A DNA stretch of 64,000 bases from Bradyrhizobium niftali (GTDB lineage: Bacteria; Pseudomonadota; Alphaproteobacteria; Rhizobiales; Xanthobacteraceae): positions 62,001-126,000 of the forward strand of contig NZ_SPQT01000021.1 in assembly GCF_004571025.1 (NCBI RefSeq), given 5' to 3'. Positions within the stretch are counted from its first letter, which is position 1. Each line of letters begins with the position of its first letter. Shown one piece after another: positions 24,137 to 32,675 of the stretch. The position numbers and the translations under genes are program-made. The notes under the pieces were generated by a model that worked only from the letters and a program-made list of their open reading frames with translations, was not told the origin of the DNA and made no database searches.

Positions 24137-25435
24137 TCAGCGTCGCATCGCCTCCATGAGCGCGGAAATCCTGATCGTTGCAAAACTGGAGAAGGTGTCC
24201 GACACGGCATATGGCAGGATGATCTGGTCATTGTGCCTCATCGCACCGCAGGTATAGACGACGTTGGGGACATACCCTTCGCGCTCCGATGGTTCAGGCC
24301 GCAACAGCGGCTCGCTCGAACGCGCCAGCACCCTGGATGGGTCGCGCTTGTCGAGCAGCGCCGCACCGATCGAATATTTGCGGACGGGGCCGACACCATG
24401 CGTCAGCAGCAGCCAGCCTTCGTCGAGTTCGATCGGCGACCCGCAATTGCCGATCTGGACGAACTCCCAGGGAAACTGCGGTTTCAGAAGGGCCTGGCCG
24501 CCTTCCCATGTGGAGAGATCGTCCGAATAGACCAGATACAGGTTCTCGTTGTCCTGCCGCGCGATCATGGCATAGCTGCCGCCGATCTTGCGCGGGAACA
24601 GCGCCATGCCTTTGTTGTGTGCCGCAGCCCCCCGCAAAGGCGTCAGTCGAAACGACATGAAATCGCTGGTCTCGATCAATTCGGACCGGATCGCCCGCCC
24701 GCTGTAGGCCGTGTAGGTCGCGTAATAGGTCTTGCGATCGCCGTCGCTGAATTGGACAAAGCGCGCATCCTCGATGCCGTTCGACTGGGATTCGGTCACG
24801 GGAAAGATGACACGCTCGCTGAGATCTTCCTCGGGCCTGAACGTCAGTTCGACCCGGTCGCCGTCCGGGCCGGATGCGCGATGGCTGATCCGCGGGAGCG
24901 AGGCAAGGCGCGCCGTCGGATCGACGGTCAGGCTCCCGTCAGCCGCGATCGTTCCGGTTCGAAACGTCAGTGACGACACGTGCCCTTCTCCAATCGCCCG
25001 GAGACTGATGATGAAGCGTTTGCCCCCTTCGGGCGCTCCGGATTGATCAGGGTGCGGCACGATGCTCGGATTGAACAAGGCTGAGGCCTCGAACGAATAC
25101 TCACTGAGAAAATAGGCGCCGATCAGCTGTCGCTGGGTTTTCGAGAAGGCGCCATGCGTTGCGAAAGCATCCTCCATATCGTCGGCACGGGCCTCGAACC
25201 TCTCCAGGAGGTTACGATGTCGGCCCTCGAAATTGTCAAGGACGTCCGCGAGTTGGGCCGCAACGGCTTCCGAATTGAGTGCGAGAACCCGCTCGACGAT
25301 ATGATTTGCGCGCATCTTGTCGGTCGGATTGAGATCGCGCGGTTCGGTCGCCGGCTTGAACGGCCGCACGATAACGCGCGCTGGATCGGGGCGCAGGTGA
25401 AGCCCCTGCCGGTTCAGGAAAGAAGGTTGAGACAC
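24137..25435 (-). CDS. Glycoside hydrolase family 130 protein
   Basis: A 432-residue five-bladed beta-propeller enzyme of family GH130, whose members are beta-mannoside phosphorylases or beta-1,2-mannosidases. The catalytic-site segment SNGIEDARFVQF matches the EDPR-type motif that holds the general acid. NCGSPIELDEGWLLLTHGVG and EREGYVPNVVYTCGAMRHND are further family landmarks. The N-terminal 110 residues form a helical extension. No signal peptide is present, so it acts in the cytoplasm. It is the third gene of an operon with a glycosyltransferase and a phosphomannose isomerase (34-base gap), which points to mannose-containing oligosaccharides. Confidence 0.88.
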   Translation of the reverse strand: MSQPSFLNRQGLHLRPDPARVIVRPFKPATEPRDLNPTDKMRANHIVERVLALNSEAVAAQLADVLDNFEGRHRNLLERFEARADDMEDAFATHGAFSKTQRQLIGAYFLSEYSFEASALFNPSIVPHPDQSGAPEGGKRFIISLRAIGEGHVSSLTFRTGTIAADGSLTVDPTARLASLPRISHRASGPDGDRVELTFRPEEDLSERVIFPVTESQSNGIEDARFVQFSDGDRKTYYATYTAYSGRAIRSELIETSDFMSFRLTPLRGAAAHNKGMALFPRKIGGSYAMIARQDNENLYLVYSDDLSTWEGGQALLKPQFPWEFVQIGNCGSPIELDEGWLLLTHGVGPVRKYSIGAALLDKRDPSRVLARSSEPLLRPEPSEREGYVPNVVYTCGAMRHNDQIILPYAVSDTFSSFATIRISALMEAMRR

Positions 25436-25469
25436 GGTATCCTCGGCTCGCTAGGTGAGAAGGTGAAGT

Positions 25470-27755
25470 TCAGGCGCCCACGGCGCGCAATGCTATGGGC
25501 CTCGTCAGGCTCGTGGTGATGCGTGCAAGCTGGCGCATCTCGGCAAGGCCGAGGAGATAGCAAACCACGGACTCGCCCCCGCGGTTTTCGTTGGCGCGAT
25601 CGGGGTGCAGGCCGTCGCGGCAGCTGCCGGTGAGCGGATCGACCAGCGCCACCGAGAGATCATTGCTGCCGAGAAACCAGGCGAAGGCCCGCGTTGCCAT
25701 GGCTTTCCATTCGGCATCGCCATCCGCACGCCACGCCGTGAGGCAGGCCGCAATCGTCGCCGTTGCTTCCACCGGCTGCTGATCGAAGGCACGGGGATGT
25801 TGCCGCTGCTCGCCGAAGCCCGCGGTGCCGACCGGCCGGAATTGACCTGCCGCGGTCGTTTGTTGCGTCATGAGCCAGCGCAGCGACCTCAATCCGGCAT
25901 CGAGATATTGCGGCGTTTGCGTCGCCATGCCCGTGAGCATCAGGGCCTGCGGCAATCGCGCATTGTCATAGGCCAGCCCTTCCTCGAACCACACCCAGTC
26001 CGGCGTCTCCACCGACGCCAGACAGGACATCAACCTGTCGGCGAGGGAATGCCGGACCTCCCTGGCGTGAAGATCGTCCGGCGCCACGGCGCAGTATGCG
26101 TCCAGACCCAGCAGCATGAAGGCCCACGCGCGGGGCGAGCGAAAGCTCTCCGCGATCGACAATGCCTGCGCGAACAAGGCTGCAGCCCACTGGCGCCGCG
26201 CCGGGCTCGCGTCCGTGCGCGCCGCCTCACCCAGGGCCCATAGGGTTCGCCCGTGACTGTCTTCGGAGCCCCTGTCTTCAAGCCAGGTGCGATTGAAGCC
26301 CATGAAGTTGCGAAATTGCCCGGTGTCGGGGTTCCACGCGTGCTGCACGAAGGCAGCAAAGCGGGCCGTCAAGACCTCCGACAGAGGCTGCTCGCCCGGA
26401 TTGTTGAGGGCGCAGGCCAGCAGCAACGCTCGGGCATTGTCGTCGACGCAATAGCCGTGCGCGCGATCGGGCACCGAATGCACCGCATGCTGGAACAGGC
26501 CGACATCGTCGCACATCGACAGGAAGTGGCCGATCTGCATATCCGGCGGCGCGGGGCCGCGCAGTCCCGGCGAGCCCATTTCGGAGCGCGCAAACACCTT
26601 GGGCCGGTGACCTTGCCGTGCCGTCTCGAAGACCGACATGTAACGCTCGGCCGTGCATTCCCACGTCATCATTCGGCTCGCGGCATAGGCGCGCCGGGAC
26701 ATCGCCTGCCGTCGCACGTCGTCGGTGAGCAATTTTGCGATCTCGCCGCCGATAGCGGCGGCATTGCCGAACGGCACCAGAACTCCGCATCCCTCGGTGA
26801 GCAGCTCGCGGGCGTGCCAGTAAGGCGTCGAAACCACCGGCTTCCCCAGTCCAAAGCTGTAGGCCAGGGTCCCCGACGTCATCTGGGCCTCGTTGAGATA
26901 GGGCGTGACATAGACGTCGCACATCGAGATGAATTCGAGCAACGTGGCCAGATCGACGAACCGATCGAGGAACACCACGTGATCGTGGATGCCAAGTTCA
27001 CGCACCCGCGCCATCAGGCCCTCGCGATAGGCCTCGCCCTGGTTTCGAACAAGATTCGGGTGCGTTGCGCCGAGCACGACGTACACTGCGTCCGCGCAGC
27101 GCTTCAGGATCGACGGCATGGCGTCGATCATGACCTCGATGCCCTTGTTGGGTGATAGCAGGCCGAAGGTCAGAATGACCGACTTTCCCGCAAATCCGAG
27201 CCTGGCCTTCGCTGCATCGGACCCGACGAAGGCGACATCGGGAATGCCGTGCGCAATCACCTCGATCTTGTCGTCCGGCACCAGGTAGACGTCACGCAAC
27301 AGCTCCCGGCCCTTGTTGGCCATCACCACGACCTTCGACGACGCGTCGACGATACGCTCCACGACGGCGCGTTGCTTGACCGTCGGACTGGCCAGCACCG
27401 TATGGAACGTCGTCACGACCGGCATGGTGAGGCGCGACAACAGCACCAGGATATGGGCCCCGGTCTCACCGCCGAAAATCCCGAATTCGTGCTGGAGGCA
27501 CACGATATCGAACTGGCCGGCATTGAGGAAATCCGCCGCGCGCATGTAGTCGTCGATATGGCCGTCCTTGATCTGGAAGGCGACCGCCGGAGGATAGTCA
27601 TAGGCCTGACCGGGATCGGTCATCGCCACGATGCTGGTCTCCAGATCCGCGCGCGACATCGATATCGCCTTCTGCAGGTCGGTCGTGAAGGTTGCAATTC
27701 CGCATCGGCGCGGCAGCGAGTTGCCGATGACGGCGATACGGTGGAGCGGCGTCAT
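25470..27755 (-). CDS. Family 4 glycosyltransferase fused to an alpha-helical C-terminal domain
   Basis: A 761-residue protein in two parts. Residues 1 to about 380 form a GT-B fold glycosyltransferase of family 4: GNSLPRRCGIATFTTDL at the N-terminus, VCLQHEFGIFGG, HGIPDVAF, TFGLLSPNKGIEVMIDAM and TSGTLAYSFGLGKPVVST with the nucleotide-sugar region. Residues from about 400 on resemble an (alpha/alpha)6 toroid (HGYCVDDNARALLLACAL, GRTLWALGEAAR), as in some glycoside hydrolases and lyases. ATG 27755 overlaps the upstream isomerase stop by four bases. The donor sugar is probably a GDP- or UDP-hexose; given the neighbours, GDP-mannose is the best guess. Confidence 0.88.
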   Translation of the reverse strand: MTPLHRIAVIGNSLPRRCGIATFTTDLQKAISMSRADLETSIVAMTDPGQAYDYPPAVAFQIKDGHIDDYMRAADFLNAGQFDIVCLQHEFGIFGGETGAHILVLLSRLTMPVVTTFHTVLASPTVKQRAVVERIVDASSKVVVMANKGRELLRDVYLVPDDKIEVIAHGIPDVAFVGSDAAKARLGFAGKSVILTFGLLSPNKGIEVMIDAMPSILKRCADAVYVVLGATHPNLVRNQGEAYREGLMARVRELGIHDHVVFLDRFVDLATLLEFISMCDVYVTPYLNEAQMTSGTLAYSFGLGKPVVSTPYWHARELLTEGCGVLVPFGNAAAIGGEIAKLLTDDVRRQAMSRRAYAASRMMTWECTAERYMSVFETARQGHRPKVFARSEMGSPGLRGPAPPDMQIGHFLSMCDDVGLFQHAVHSVPDRAHGYCVDDNARALLLACALNNPGEQPLSEVLTARFAAFVQHAWNPDTGQFRNFMGFNRTWLEDRGSEDSHGRTLWALGEAARTDASPARRQWAAALFAQALSIAESFRSPRAWAFMLLGLDAYCAVAPDDLHAREVRHSLADRLMSCLASVETPDWVWFEEGLAYDNARLPQALMLTGMATQTPQYLDAGLRSLRWLMTQQTTAAGQFRPVGTAGFGEQRQHPRAFDQQPVEATATIAACLTAWRADGDAEWKAMATRAFAWFLGSNDLSVALVDPLTGSCRDGLHPDRANENRGGESVVCYLLGLAEMRQLARITTSLTRPIALRAVGA

Positions 27756-28678
27756 GTCGGTACCTCGATGATTTCGTTTGATGTCGGCGCCTGCACGGCG
27801 GCGGACTTTGTCGTCCGTCCCGTGCAATCCTGCAGCAGGGATGCAATTGGATCCGGCCCCGGATAGGCGAGCAGGATGCTCATCCCGCTCACGCCAACGT
27901 CGATGCCGGCATGATCGGCTTCGATGAAGATCGCCTCTCCGACGGTTGCATTCGTCCGTCCGACGCGCCCCTTCCCGTCGATCACGAGGAGCCAGGCTTC
28001 CCGATCAGTATCGAGCTCCCAATGCGAATTGGCCTGGAGATCGATCCGCTCAAGCACGAAAGGCGGACTCGCGACGAGAACCGTACGACCATCAGTGAGG
28101 CGCCGCGCAGGCCATTGCGTTGGCGGCGGCCCGGCATCGGAGGCGGCCACCGCGCTGTCCTCATGCAGCTCGCGCTGCCGGCCAAAATCGAACAGGCGGA
28201 ATGTCGTATCGCTGCGCTGCTGGATCTCGGCAAGCACGATATTGGCGCCGATGGCGTGGATCGTGCCGCCGGGAACGAGGATGACGTCGCCTTGCGCGAC
28301 AGGACGCCATTGCACATGGCCCGCAATCGAGCCGTCCCTGATCGCCGCGCGCAACGCCTGCGGCGTGAGAATCCGCTTCAGTCCCAGCGCAACCCGCGCG
28401 CCCGGTGGCGCCGACAGGATGTACCACGCCTCGGTCTTCCCGTTCGGCAAGCCGATGGCATGCGCGAATTCGTCATTCGGGTGAACCTGGATCGACAAGG
28501 GCTGGCTGGTGAACAGCAGCTTCAGCAGGAGCGCCGGGCTGGCCGCACGCTCGTCCATACGCCCAAACCACAATTCGCCGACCGGATCAGCCGAAGCGTC
28601 GATGCTGCTCCAGGGACGTAGATCGACGCGGCCCCAGGGTTTGCGGGCGATCTCTACGGAGGCATGCTCGATGGTCAT
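27752..28678 (-). CDS. Class I mannose-6-phosphate isomerase-like protein
   Basis: A 308-residue type I phosphomannose isomerase relative (cupin fold, zinc-dependent), which interconverts fructose-6-phosphate and mannose-6-phosphate. Metal-site motifs are visible: SIQVHPNDEFA (Gln and His ligands), GKTEAWYILSA (Glu ligand) and VPGGTIHAIGA (His ligand). It is shorter than E. coli ManA, as expected for the bacterial short form. It would supply mannose-6-phosphate for GDP-mannose and so fits the GT4 and GH130 genes that follow. Its stop overlaps the GT4 start. Confidence 0.9.
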   Translation of the reverse strand: MTIEHASVEIARKPWGRVDLRPWSSIDASADPVGELWFGRMDERAASPALLLKLLFTSQPLSIQVHPNDEFAHAIGLPNGKTEAWYILSAPPGARVALGLKRILTPQALRAAIRDGSIAGHVQWRPVAQGDVILVPGGTIHAIGANIVLAEIQQRSDTTFRLFDFGRQRELHEDSAVAASDAGPPPTQWPARRLTDGRTVLVASPPFVLERIDLQANSHWELDTDREAWLLVIDGKGRVGRTNATVGEAIFIEADHAGIDVGVSGMSILLAYPGPDPIASLLQDCTGRTTKSAAVQAPTSNEIIEVPT

Positions 28679-28690
28679 CTCCCGTCCGGC

Positions 28691-28852
28691 TCAAGCCAGC
28701 CGATGGAATGCCGGCGACAACGGCTCGCGAACGAGCCCACTGAGATTCAGGGTCTCGTCGCATTCCCCGATGTCCGAGAGTAGAACCTCGCCGACGCGAT
28801 GCGCGACCATGCTGGGTCGCCCGTCATGGAAGCCAAATTGTGTATGTGACAT
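28691..28852 (-). CDS. Small hypothetical protein, 53 residues, first in the glycan operon
   Basis: A 53-residue protein beginning MSHTQFGFHDGRPSMVAHRV and ending PLSPAFHRLA. ATG 28852 has a strong AGGAGG ribosome binding site. The stop lies 12 bases before the isomerase start, so it is probably the first gene of that operon. No family recognised; there is no signal peptide or membrane segment. An ATG at 28924 would add a proline-rich leader and ignore the ribosome binding site. Confidence 0.65.
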   Translation of the reverse strand: MSHTQFGFHDGRPSMVAHRVGEVLLSDIGECDETLNLSGLVREPLSPAFHRLA

Positions 28853-28927
28853 GGCAGATCCTCCTGGTAATGGCGCTGGTTCACGCCGTCGGCCCGCTGC
28901 CACGCCCGCGCTGTCTGGTGACAAGCC

Positions 28928-29176
28928 TTAACACCCGCGACAGATATTCTTCAGCTTCGCCGCGGTTCGGGCCTCTTCCGCAATGAATGGATCCTTGTAT
29001 GGGGCCCGAGATAGGTCGTTCTCCACGGCAATGGGCTTCTTCACCTTCGGAGGAAACGCGGCGTCGTAACAGGCGAGCCGTCCGCTCGTGCTTTCGATCG
29101 CGTGGCAGTCGGATTCACCGGCGATCGCGCCTTGCGCGAATGTGCCGAGCGTCAATACGACTAGGAGCGTTTTCAT
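28928..29176 (-). CDS. Small exported protein with C...RLACYD motif
   Basis: An 82-residue protein with a clean signal peptide (MKTLLVVLTLGTFAQGAIAG) followed by ESDCHAIESTSGRLACYDAA, a pattern reminiscent of the C..i....RLaCYD repeats found in small periplasmic proteins and VasI-like type VI secretion-associated proteins. Four cysteines (two near the N-terminus, two in the terminal CRGC) could form disulfides. ATG 29176 is preferred to ATG 29212. The function is unknown and the VasI resemblance is only local. Confidence 0.72.
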   Translation of the reverse strand: MKTLLVVLTLGTFAQGAIAGESDCHAIESTSGRLACYDAAFPPKVKKPIAVENDLSRAPYKDPFIAEEARTAAKLKNICRGC

Positions 29177-29262
29177 CCAGATACCTTTCCGGGCGGCGTT
29201 CACACGAGGCATTCTCTTTCGATGAACCTGGGCGCGCCATTTGACGAACCGCAGGCGTCACC

Positions 29263-29457
29263 TCATGCCTCGAACTGGTCGAACTCATCGGAGAGCAGAA
29301 TCCGGCCTTGCGGCGTGCATATCCGCACGTCGAGATAGCCTTCCTGCAACAGCTCCCTCGCCTTCTTCAAAGCGGCAGCCGTCGTGGTGCGACCCAGGCT
29401 CACATAGCCGCTTTGATCGCGCGCGCTCACCAGATATTGGAGCGGCGTCCTATCCAT
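29263..29457 (-). CDS. Small hypothetical protein, 64 residues
   Basis: A 64-residue soluble protein (MDRTPLQYLVSARDQSGYVS, TTTAAALKKARELLQEGYLD, VRICTPQGRILLSDEF). The layout helix plus beta strands suggests a compact alpha/beta fold. Its ATG lies inside the last codons of the 32-residue membrane peptide upstream (overlap of eight bases, ATGGATAG), so it is probably translated by coupling. Family not recognised. Confidence 0.65.
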   Translation of the reverse strand: MDRTPLQYLVSARDQSGYVSLGRTTTAAALKKARELLQEGYLDVRICTPQGRILLSDEFDQFEA

Positions 29458-29548
29458 GCAGAAAAGCCGCAGCGGCCACCAGGAGCAACAGAAACAGCGG
29501 GACGATCACCGGCGGCACGATCCAGTCGGCCGGACGAAATCGAGACAT
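29450..29548 (-). CDS. Tiny single-helix membrane peptide, 32 residues
   Basis: The frame encodes MSRFRPADWIVPPVIVPLF, then LLLLVAAAAFLHG and a stop. It has a basic N-terminus, one long hydrophobic helix and almost no tail. GAGGAGG lies ten bases before ATG 29548. The stop overlaps the start of the next gene by eight bases. The ribosome binding site, the coupling and the clean helix make a real micro-protein likely. It is not the leader of a longer gene. No family recognised. Confidence 0.6.
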   Translation of the reverse strand: MSRFRPADWIVPPVIVPLFLLLLVAAAAFLHG

Positions 29549-29758
29549 GCACGCTCCTCCTCGTTCGGCGGGAGCGCTAGTGACCCTCAGTCACCGATGG
29601 ATGCCATGGAAAGGGCGGTGATCCCGTGACCTTACGCTTACGTCCCGCCAATAGCGAGCTTTAAAACGGTACGCGACATCGACGGGGCGGCGTTGCCTCG
29701 GCCCGCGGCGTCGTTTAGTCAAGCAGCCGACGGCAATATCAACACGGGCACGGCCAGC

Positions 29759-30397
29759 ATGGTTACAGTCTATTTCGATCTCGACGGCACCCTGACCAAC
29801 CCGAAGCCCGGGATCACCCGCTCGATCCAGTATGCGCTCGAGCGCTTGGATCTCGCGGTGCCGAGTGAGGACGAGCTGACCTGGTGCATCGGGCCGCCGC
29901 TGCATGCCAGCCTGAAAAAGCTGACGGGAACCGACGAGCTCGCCGACCGGGCGCTGCTGCTCTATCGTGAGCGTTTTGCCGATATCGGCCTGTTCGAAAA
30001 CGAGGCCTATGCCGGCATCATGGACACCTTGGCGACACTGGCCGCGACGACGCCGCGCATGTTCGTCGCCACCAGCAAGCCCGCGGTCTACGCCACCCGC
30101 ATCGTCGATCATTTCGGCCTGAAACCGTATTTCGAGCGCGTGTTCGGCTCCGAGCTCGACGGCACGCGCGTCGACAAGCGCGACCTGCTCCGCTACGCCC
30201 TCGACGAGGCCAGGGTCGATCCCGCCAGTGCGATCATGATCGGCGACCGCAGCCATGACGTGGTCGGCGCCCGGACCAACGGCATGACCGCGATCGGCGT
30301 GCTCTACGGCTATGGCAGCGAGGCGGAGCTGCGCGACGCCGGCGCCCATCACATCTGCGCCGCGCATCCGGACCTGCTCGGCCATTGTGTGGCCTAG
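29759..30397 (+). CDS. HAD family hydrolase (phosphoglycolate phosphatase-like)
   Basis: A 212-residue haloacid dehalogenase superfamily phosphatase. Motif I is VYFDLDGTLTNP with the nucleophilic Asp, motif II is in FVATSKP, motif III includes the Lys of VDKRDLL, and motif IV is IMIGDRSHDVVGA. The insert between motifs I and II is the helical C1 cap of the Gph branch. The substrate is unknown. The last four bases overlap the aldoxime dehydratase stop on the other strand, but function need not be linked. Confidence 0.92.
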   Translation: MVTVYFDLDGTLTNPKPGITRSIQYALERLDLAVPSEDELTWCIGPPLHASLKKLTGTDELADRALLLYRERFADIGLFENEAYAGIMDTLATLAATTPRMFVATSKPAVYATRIVDHFGLKPYFERVFGSELDGTRVDKRDLLRYALDEARVDPASAIMIGDRSHDVVGARTNGMTAIGVLYGYGSEAELRDAGAHHICAAHPDLLGHCVA

Positions 30398-31434
30398 GCG
30401 CTGACCGTCTCCACCGCGGCCAGCATGCCCGTTTTCGAGTGACAGCCTCGATACTCGAAGAACTGCTCGTCCGCGGCCGCTACGGTAACCTCGTGGTAGA
30501 GCCGCAGCTTGGCTGACGGCCCGAGCGTCGAGAGGTATTTCATCGCCGCGCCGAAGATCTTGACGTGGGTCGGATGTGACTCCGCCCAGCGTTCCAGCGC
30601 CGCAAGGCTCTTCCACCAGCTCTGGCCGTAGGACTTTTCGCTCACGCTGCCGTCGGCGGCGAGCACATTCATGTAGCGGTTGGCGTAACAGCCGATACCG
30701 AGGCCGTCGTCGCGCAGAAAATCCATGCCCTCGCGCAGCACCGGCTCGACGTCGTCGAGATAGAGCTTTCGCTCCGACGCCTCGGTGTCACTCCAGTCCT
30801 GCCCGGACCGGATCAGGCAGAGATTGTCGTGCGCCTTCACCCGCAGCCGCGCGCCATCGCGGACCAGCTCGGGCACCCCGCCGGGTGCCATCGCGTCGGT
30901 CTGCGACAGCGGGATGCGATCACGCATGCCGCCCCAATAGGCGTGCTCCTGCACTTCGCCGCTCATGCCCTCCGCAATGACGGCGACACCTTCGGGCCGG
31001 CCGAGCGAGGAGAACAGCGTCTCGTGCCGCGCCACAGCGGGACGCAGCCCCTCGATGAAGGTGCCGACACCTTCCCGCTGCCTTCCGGTCCACGCCTCGC
31101 GCGCCGGCGCGAACCAGGCGTCGAAGCGTGCGACGTCGTCCCAGTAGGCGACCGAGACGACGTTCTCGTAGCCGGATTGATCGACATAATGCGCGCGGTC
31201 CCAATGCGGCGGACCGTTCTCCGCAGCGAAGAGAGCCGCGATCTCTTTCAGCGCGTCCGTCGCAGCCGATGGCGCCACGCCGCGATACTGGACGCCGAAA
31301 TAGACCATCACGACGCGGCTGACGGCGGGCTTGTAGCGCGCCACGAAGGACGGATATGGCGGCTGGTAATCGTCCGGCACGCGCTTGTGGCGCGTGCGCT
31401 GAGTTTCAAGATGCAGAGGAATTGCGGATTCCAT
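30394..31434 (-). CDS. Aldoxime dehydratase (heme-dependent)
   Basis: A 346-residue heme-containing aldoxime dehydratase, which converts aldoximes to nitriles. The N-terminus has a RTRHKRVPDDYQPPYPSF segment typical of OxdA-type enzymes. The conserved MRDRIPLSQ arginine segment is present, and near the C-terminus LRLYHEVTV and FEYRGCHSKTG hold the two histidines expected for the proximal heme ligand and the distal catalyst. It follows the nitrilase by 27 bases, so the two enzymes would take an aldoxime to a carboxylic acid and ammonia. Confidence 0.93.
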   Translation of the reverse strand: MESAIPLHLETQRTRHKRVPDDYQPPYPSFVARYKPAVSRVVMVYFGVQYRGVAPSAATDALKEIAALFAAENGPPHWDRAHYVDQSGYENVVSVAYWDDVARFDAWFAPAREAWTGRQREGVGTFIEGLRPAVARHETLFSSLGRPEGVAVIAEGMSGEVQEHAYWGGMRDRIPLSQTDAMAPGGVPELVRDGARLRVKAHDNLCLIRSGQDWSDTEASERKLYLDDVEPVLREGMDFLRDDGLGIGCYANRYMNVLAADGSVSEKSYGQSWWKSLAALERWAESHPTHVKIFGAAMKYLSTLGPSAKLRLYHEVTVAAADEQFFEYRGCHSKTGMLAAVETVSA

Positions 31435-31461
31435 GGTCGTGCCCTCCCCTCGATCCGGCAG

Positions 31462-32478
31462 TCAGCTCGCCGCCGCGGCGATGTCCGCGGGCTCGACGGT
31501 GTCGACCGGCAGTGCGAACTGCTCGACGCGCTGGTATCGCTTCTTGTTGAGCAGCAGCCGCGTGACGTCGGGCCGCGAATAGTGCCCGGCGGGATCGGCC
31601 GCATTCTTGGCGACGCCGATGGCGCCGAGGTCGATCTCGGCAATCAGCAGGCCCTCCTGATCCGGCGCGAGCTTGTCGCCGATCTGGCTGCCGTCGGGGC
31701 CGTAGATCGCGGCAAAGCCGCCGCCGACGTGCAGCAGCGCGTGCTTGTCGGGCCGGTCGCAGAGTTCGTCGATCATCGCCTGCGACACCGTCGCGCACGG
31801 CGCGAGCACGAAGCAGGAGCCCTCCACGGCATAGACACGCGAAGCGGCGTTGTTCACCTCGGCGCCGAGCGCGGGCGCGAAGGGATCGTAGAGCGAGAAG
31901 CTCGGCCAGGCCGCGACATGCACCTGCTCGTTCTGGGCATACATCGCGTATTTCGACAGCGGCTGGAGGTGCTCCCAGCAGCACAGCGCGCCGATGCGGC
32001 CGATGTCGGGCCGCGCGTGCACGGCGAGATCGCTGCCGTCGCCCTCGCCATAGACCGTGCGTTCGGCATGGGTCGGCCGCAGCTTGCGGCGCTTTGCGAT
32101 AGTCTCCCCGTCGGGGCCGATCAGCCATTGCGCGAGATAGAGGCTGCCGCCGTCGCGCTCGGACAGGCCGACCACCGCCGTCAGCTTCGCCTTGCGCACG
32201 GCATCGCGCAAGCGCTCGGCCTGCGGGCTGTCATAGGACAGCGAATTGTCGAAATAGCGCTGCACAAAGCCGCGGCCAATCGCCCAGGCCGGCGAGTCCA
32301 TCCAGATATGCCAGGGGTAGCCGGGGATGAAGGCCTCCGGAAACGCGATCAGCCTGGCGCCCTTCTCGGCGGCCTCCCGGATCAGCGCGATCGACTTGTC
32401 GATCGAGGCGTCGAGGTCGAGCCAGGCCGGCGCCGCCTGCACCACCGCCACCTTGTACTTTGGATGTTCGATGCCCAT
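31462..32478 (-). CDS. Nitrilase
   Basis: A 338-residue member of the nitrilase superfamily, aliphatic/aromatic nitrilase branch. The catalytic triad is visible: Glu in LIAFPEAFIPGYPWHIW, Lys in KRRKLRPTHAERTVYG and Cys in IGALCCWEH. The C-terminal part AKNAADPAGHYSRPDV is typical of nitrilases that form helical oligomers. ATG 32478 has GGAGG five bases upstream; ATG 32490 lies before that site. It is the first gene of the operon with the aldoxime dehydratase and diverges from the AraC gene. Confidence 0.94.
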   Translation of the reverse strand: MGIEHPKYKVAVVQAAPAWLDLDASIDKSIALIREAAEKGARLIAFPEAFIPGYPWHIWMDSPAWAIGRGFVQRYFDNSLSYDSPQAERLRDAVRKAKLTAVVGLSERDGGSLYLAQWLIGPDGETIAKRRKLRPTHAERTVYGEGDGSDLAVHARPDIGRIGALCCWEHLQPLSKYAMYAQNEQVHVAAWPSFSLYDPFAPALGAEVNNAASRVYAVEGSCFVLAPCATVSQAMIDELCDRPDKHALLHVGGGFAAIYGPDGSQIGDKLAPDQEGLLIAEIDLGAIGVAKNAADPAGHYSRPDVTRLLLNKKRYQRVEQFALPVDTVEPADIAAAAS

Positions 32479-32551
32479 TGCCGCCTCCATTGCCGGTTGA
32501 TCGCAGACCTCGTCCGATGCAGTCTATTTGGCCAAGCCGGGCGGCCGGGCG

Positions 32552-32588
32552 CTCGACCAGGGCGGAACAAAAACTCGACCGGGCGGGA
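32552..32588. promoter_or_regulatory. Two direct repeats, candidate AraC-regulator binding site
   Basis: CTCGACCAGGGCGGA (32552-32566) and CTCGACCGGGCGGGA (32574-32588) are direct repeats with a 22-base period, two turns of the helix. This is the typical layout of AraC-family half-sites. The site lies between the divergent nitrilase and AraC genes, 74 bases from the nitrilase start. Confidence 0.5.
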
Positions 32589-32675
32589 TCGCCGCCCCGG
32601 TACGGAACTTGCCTGCAATCAGGCCGGATCTGCGCCGACATGCGGTTTTGCTGGATGTGAAAGGGAGGCTTGCCG

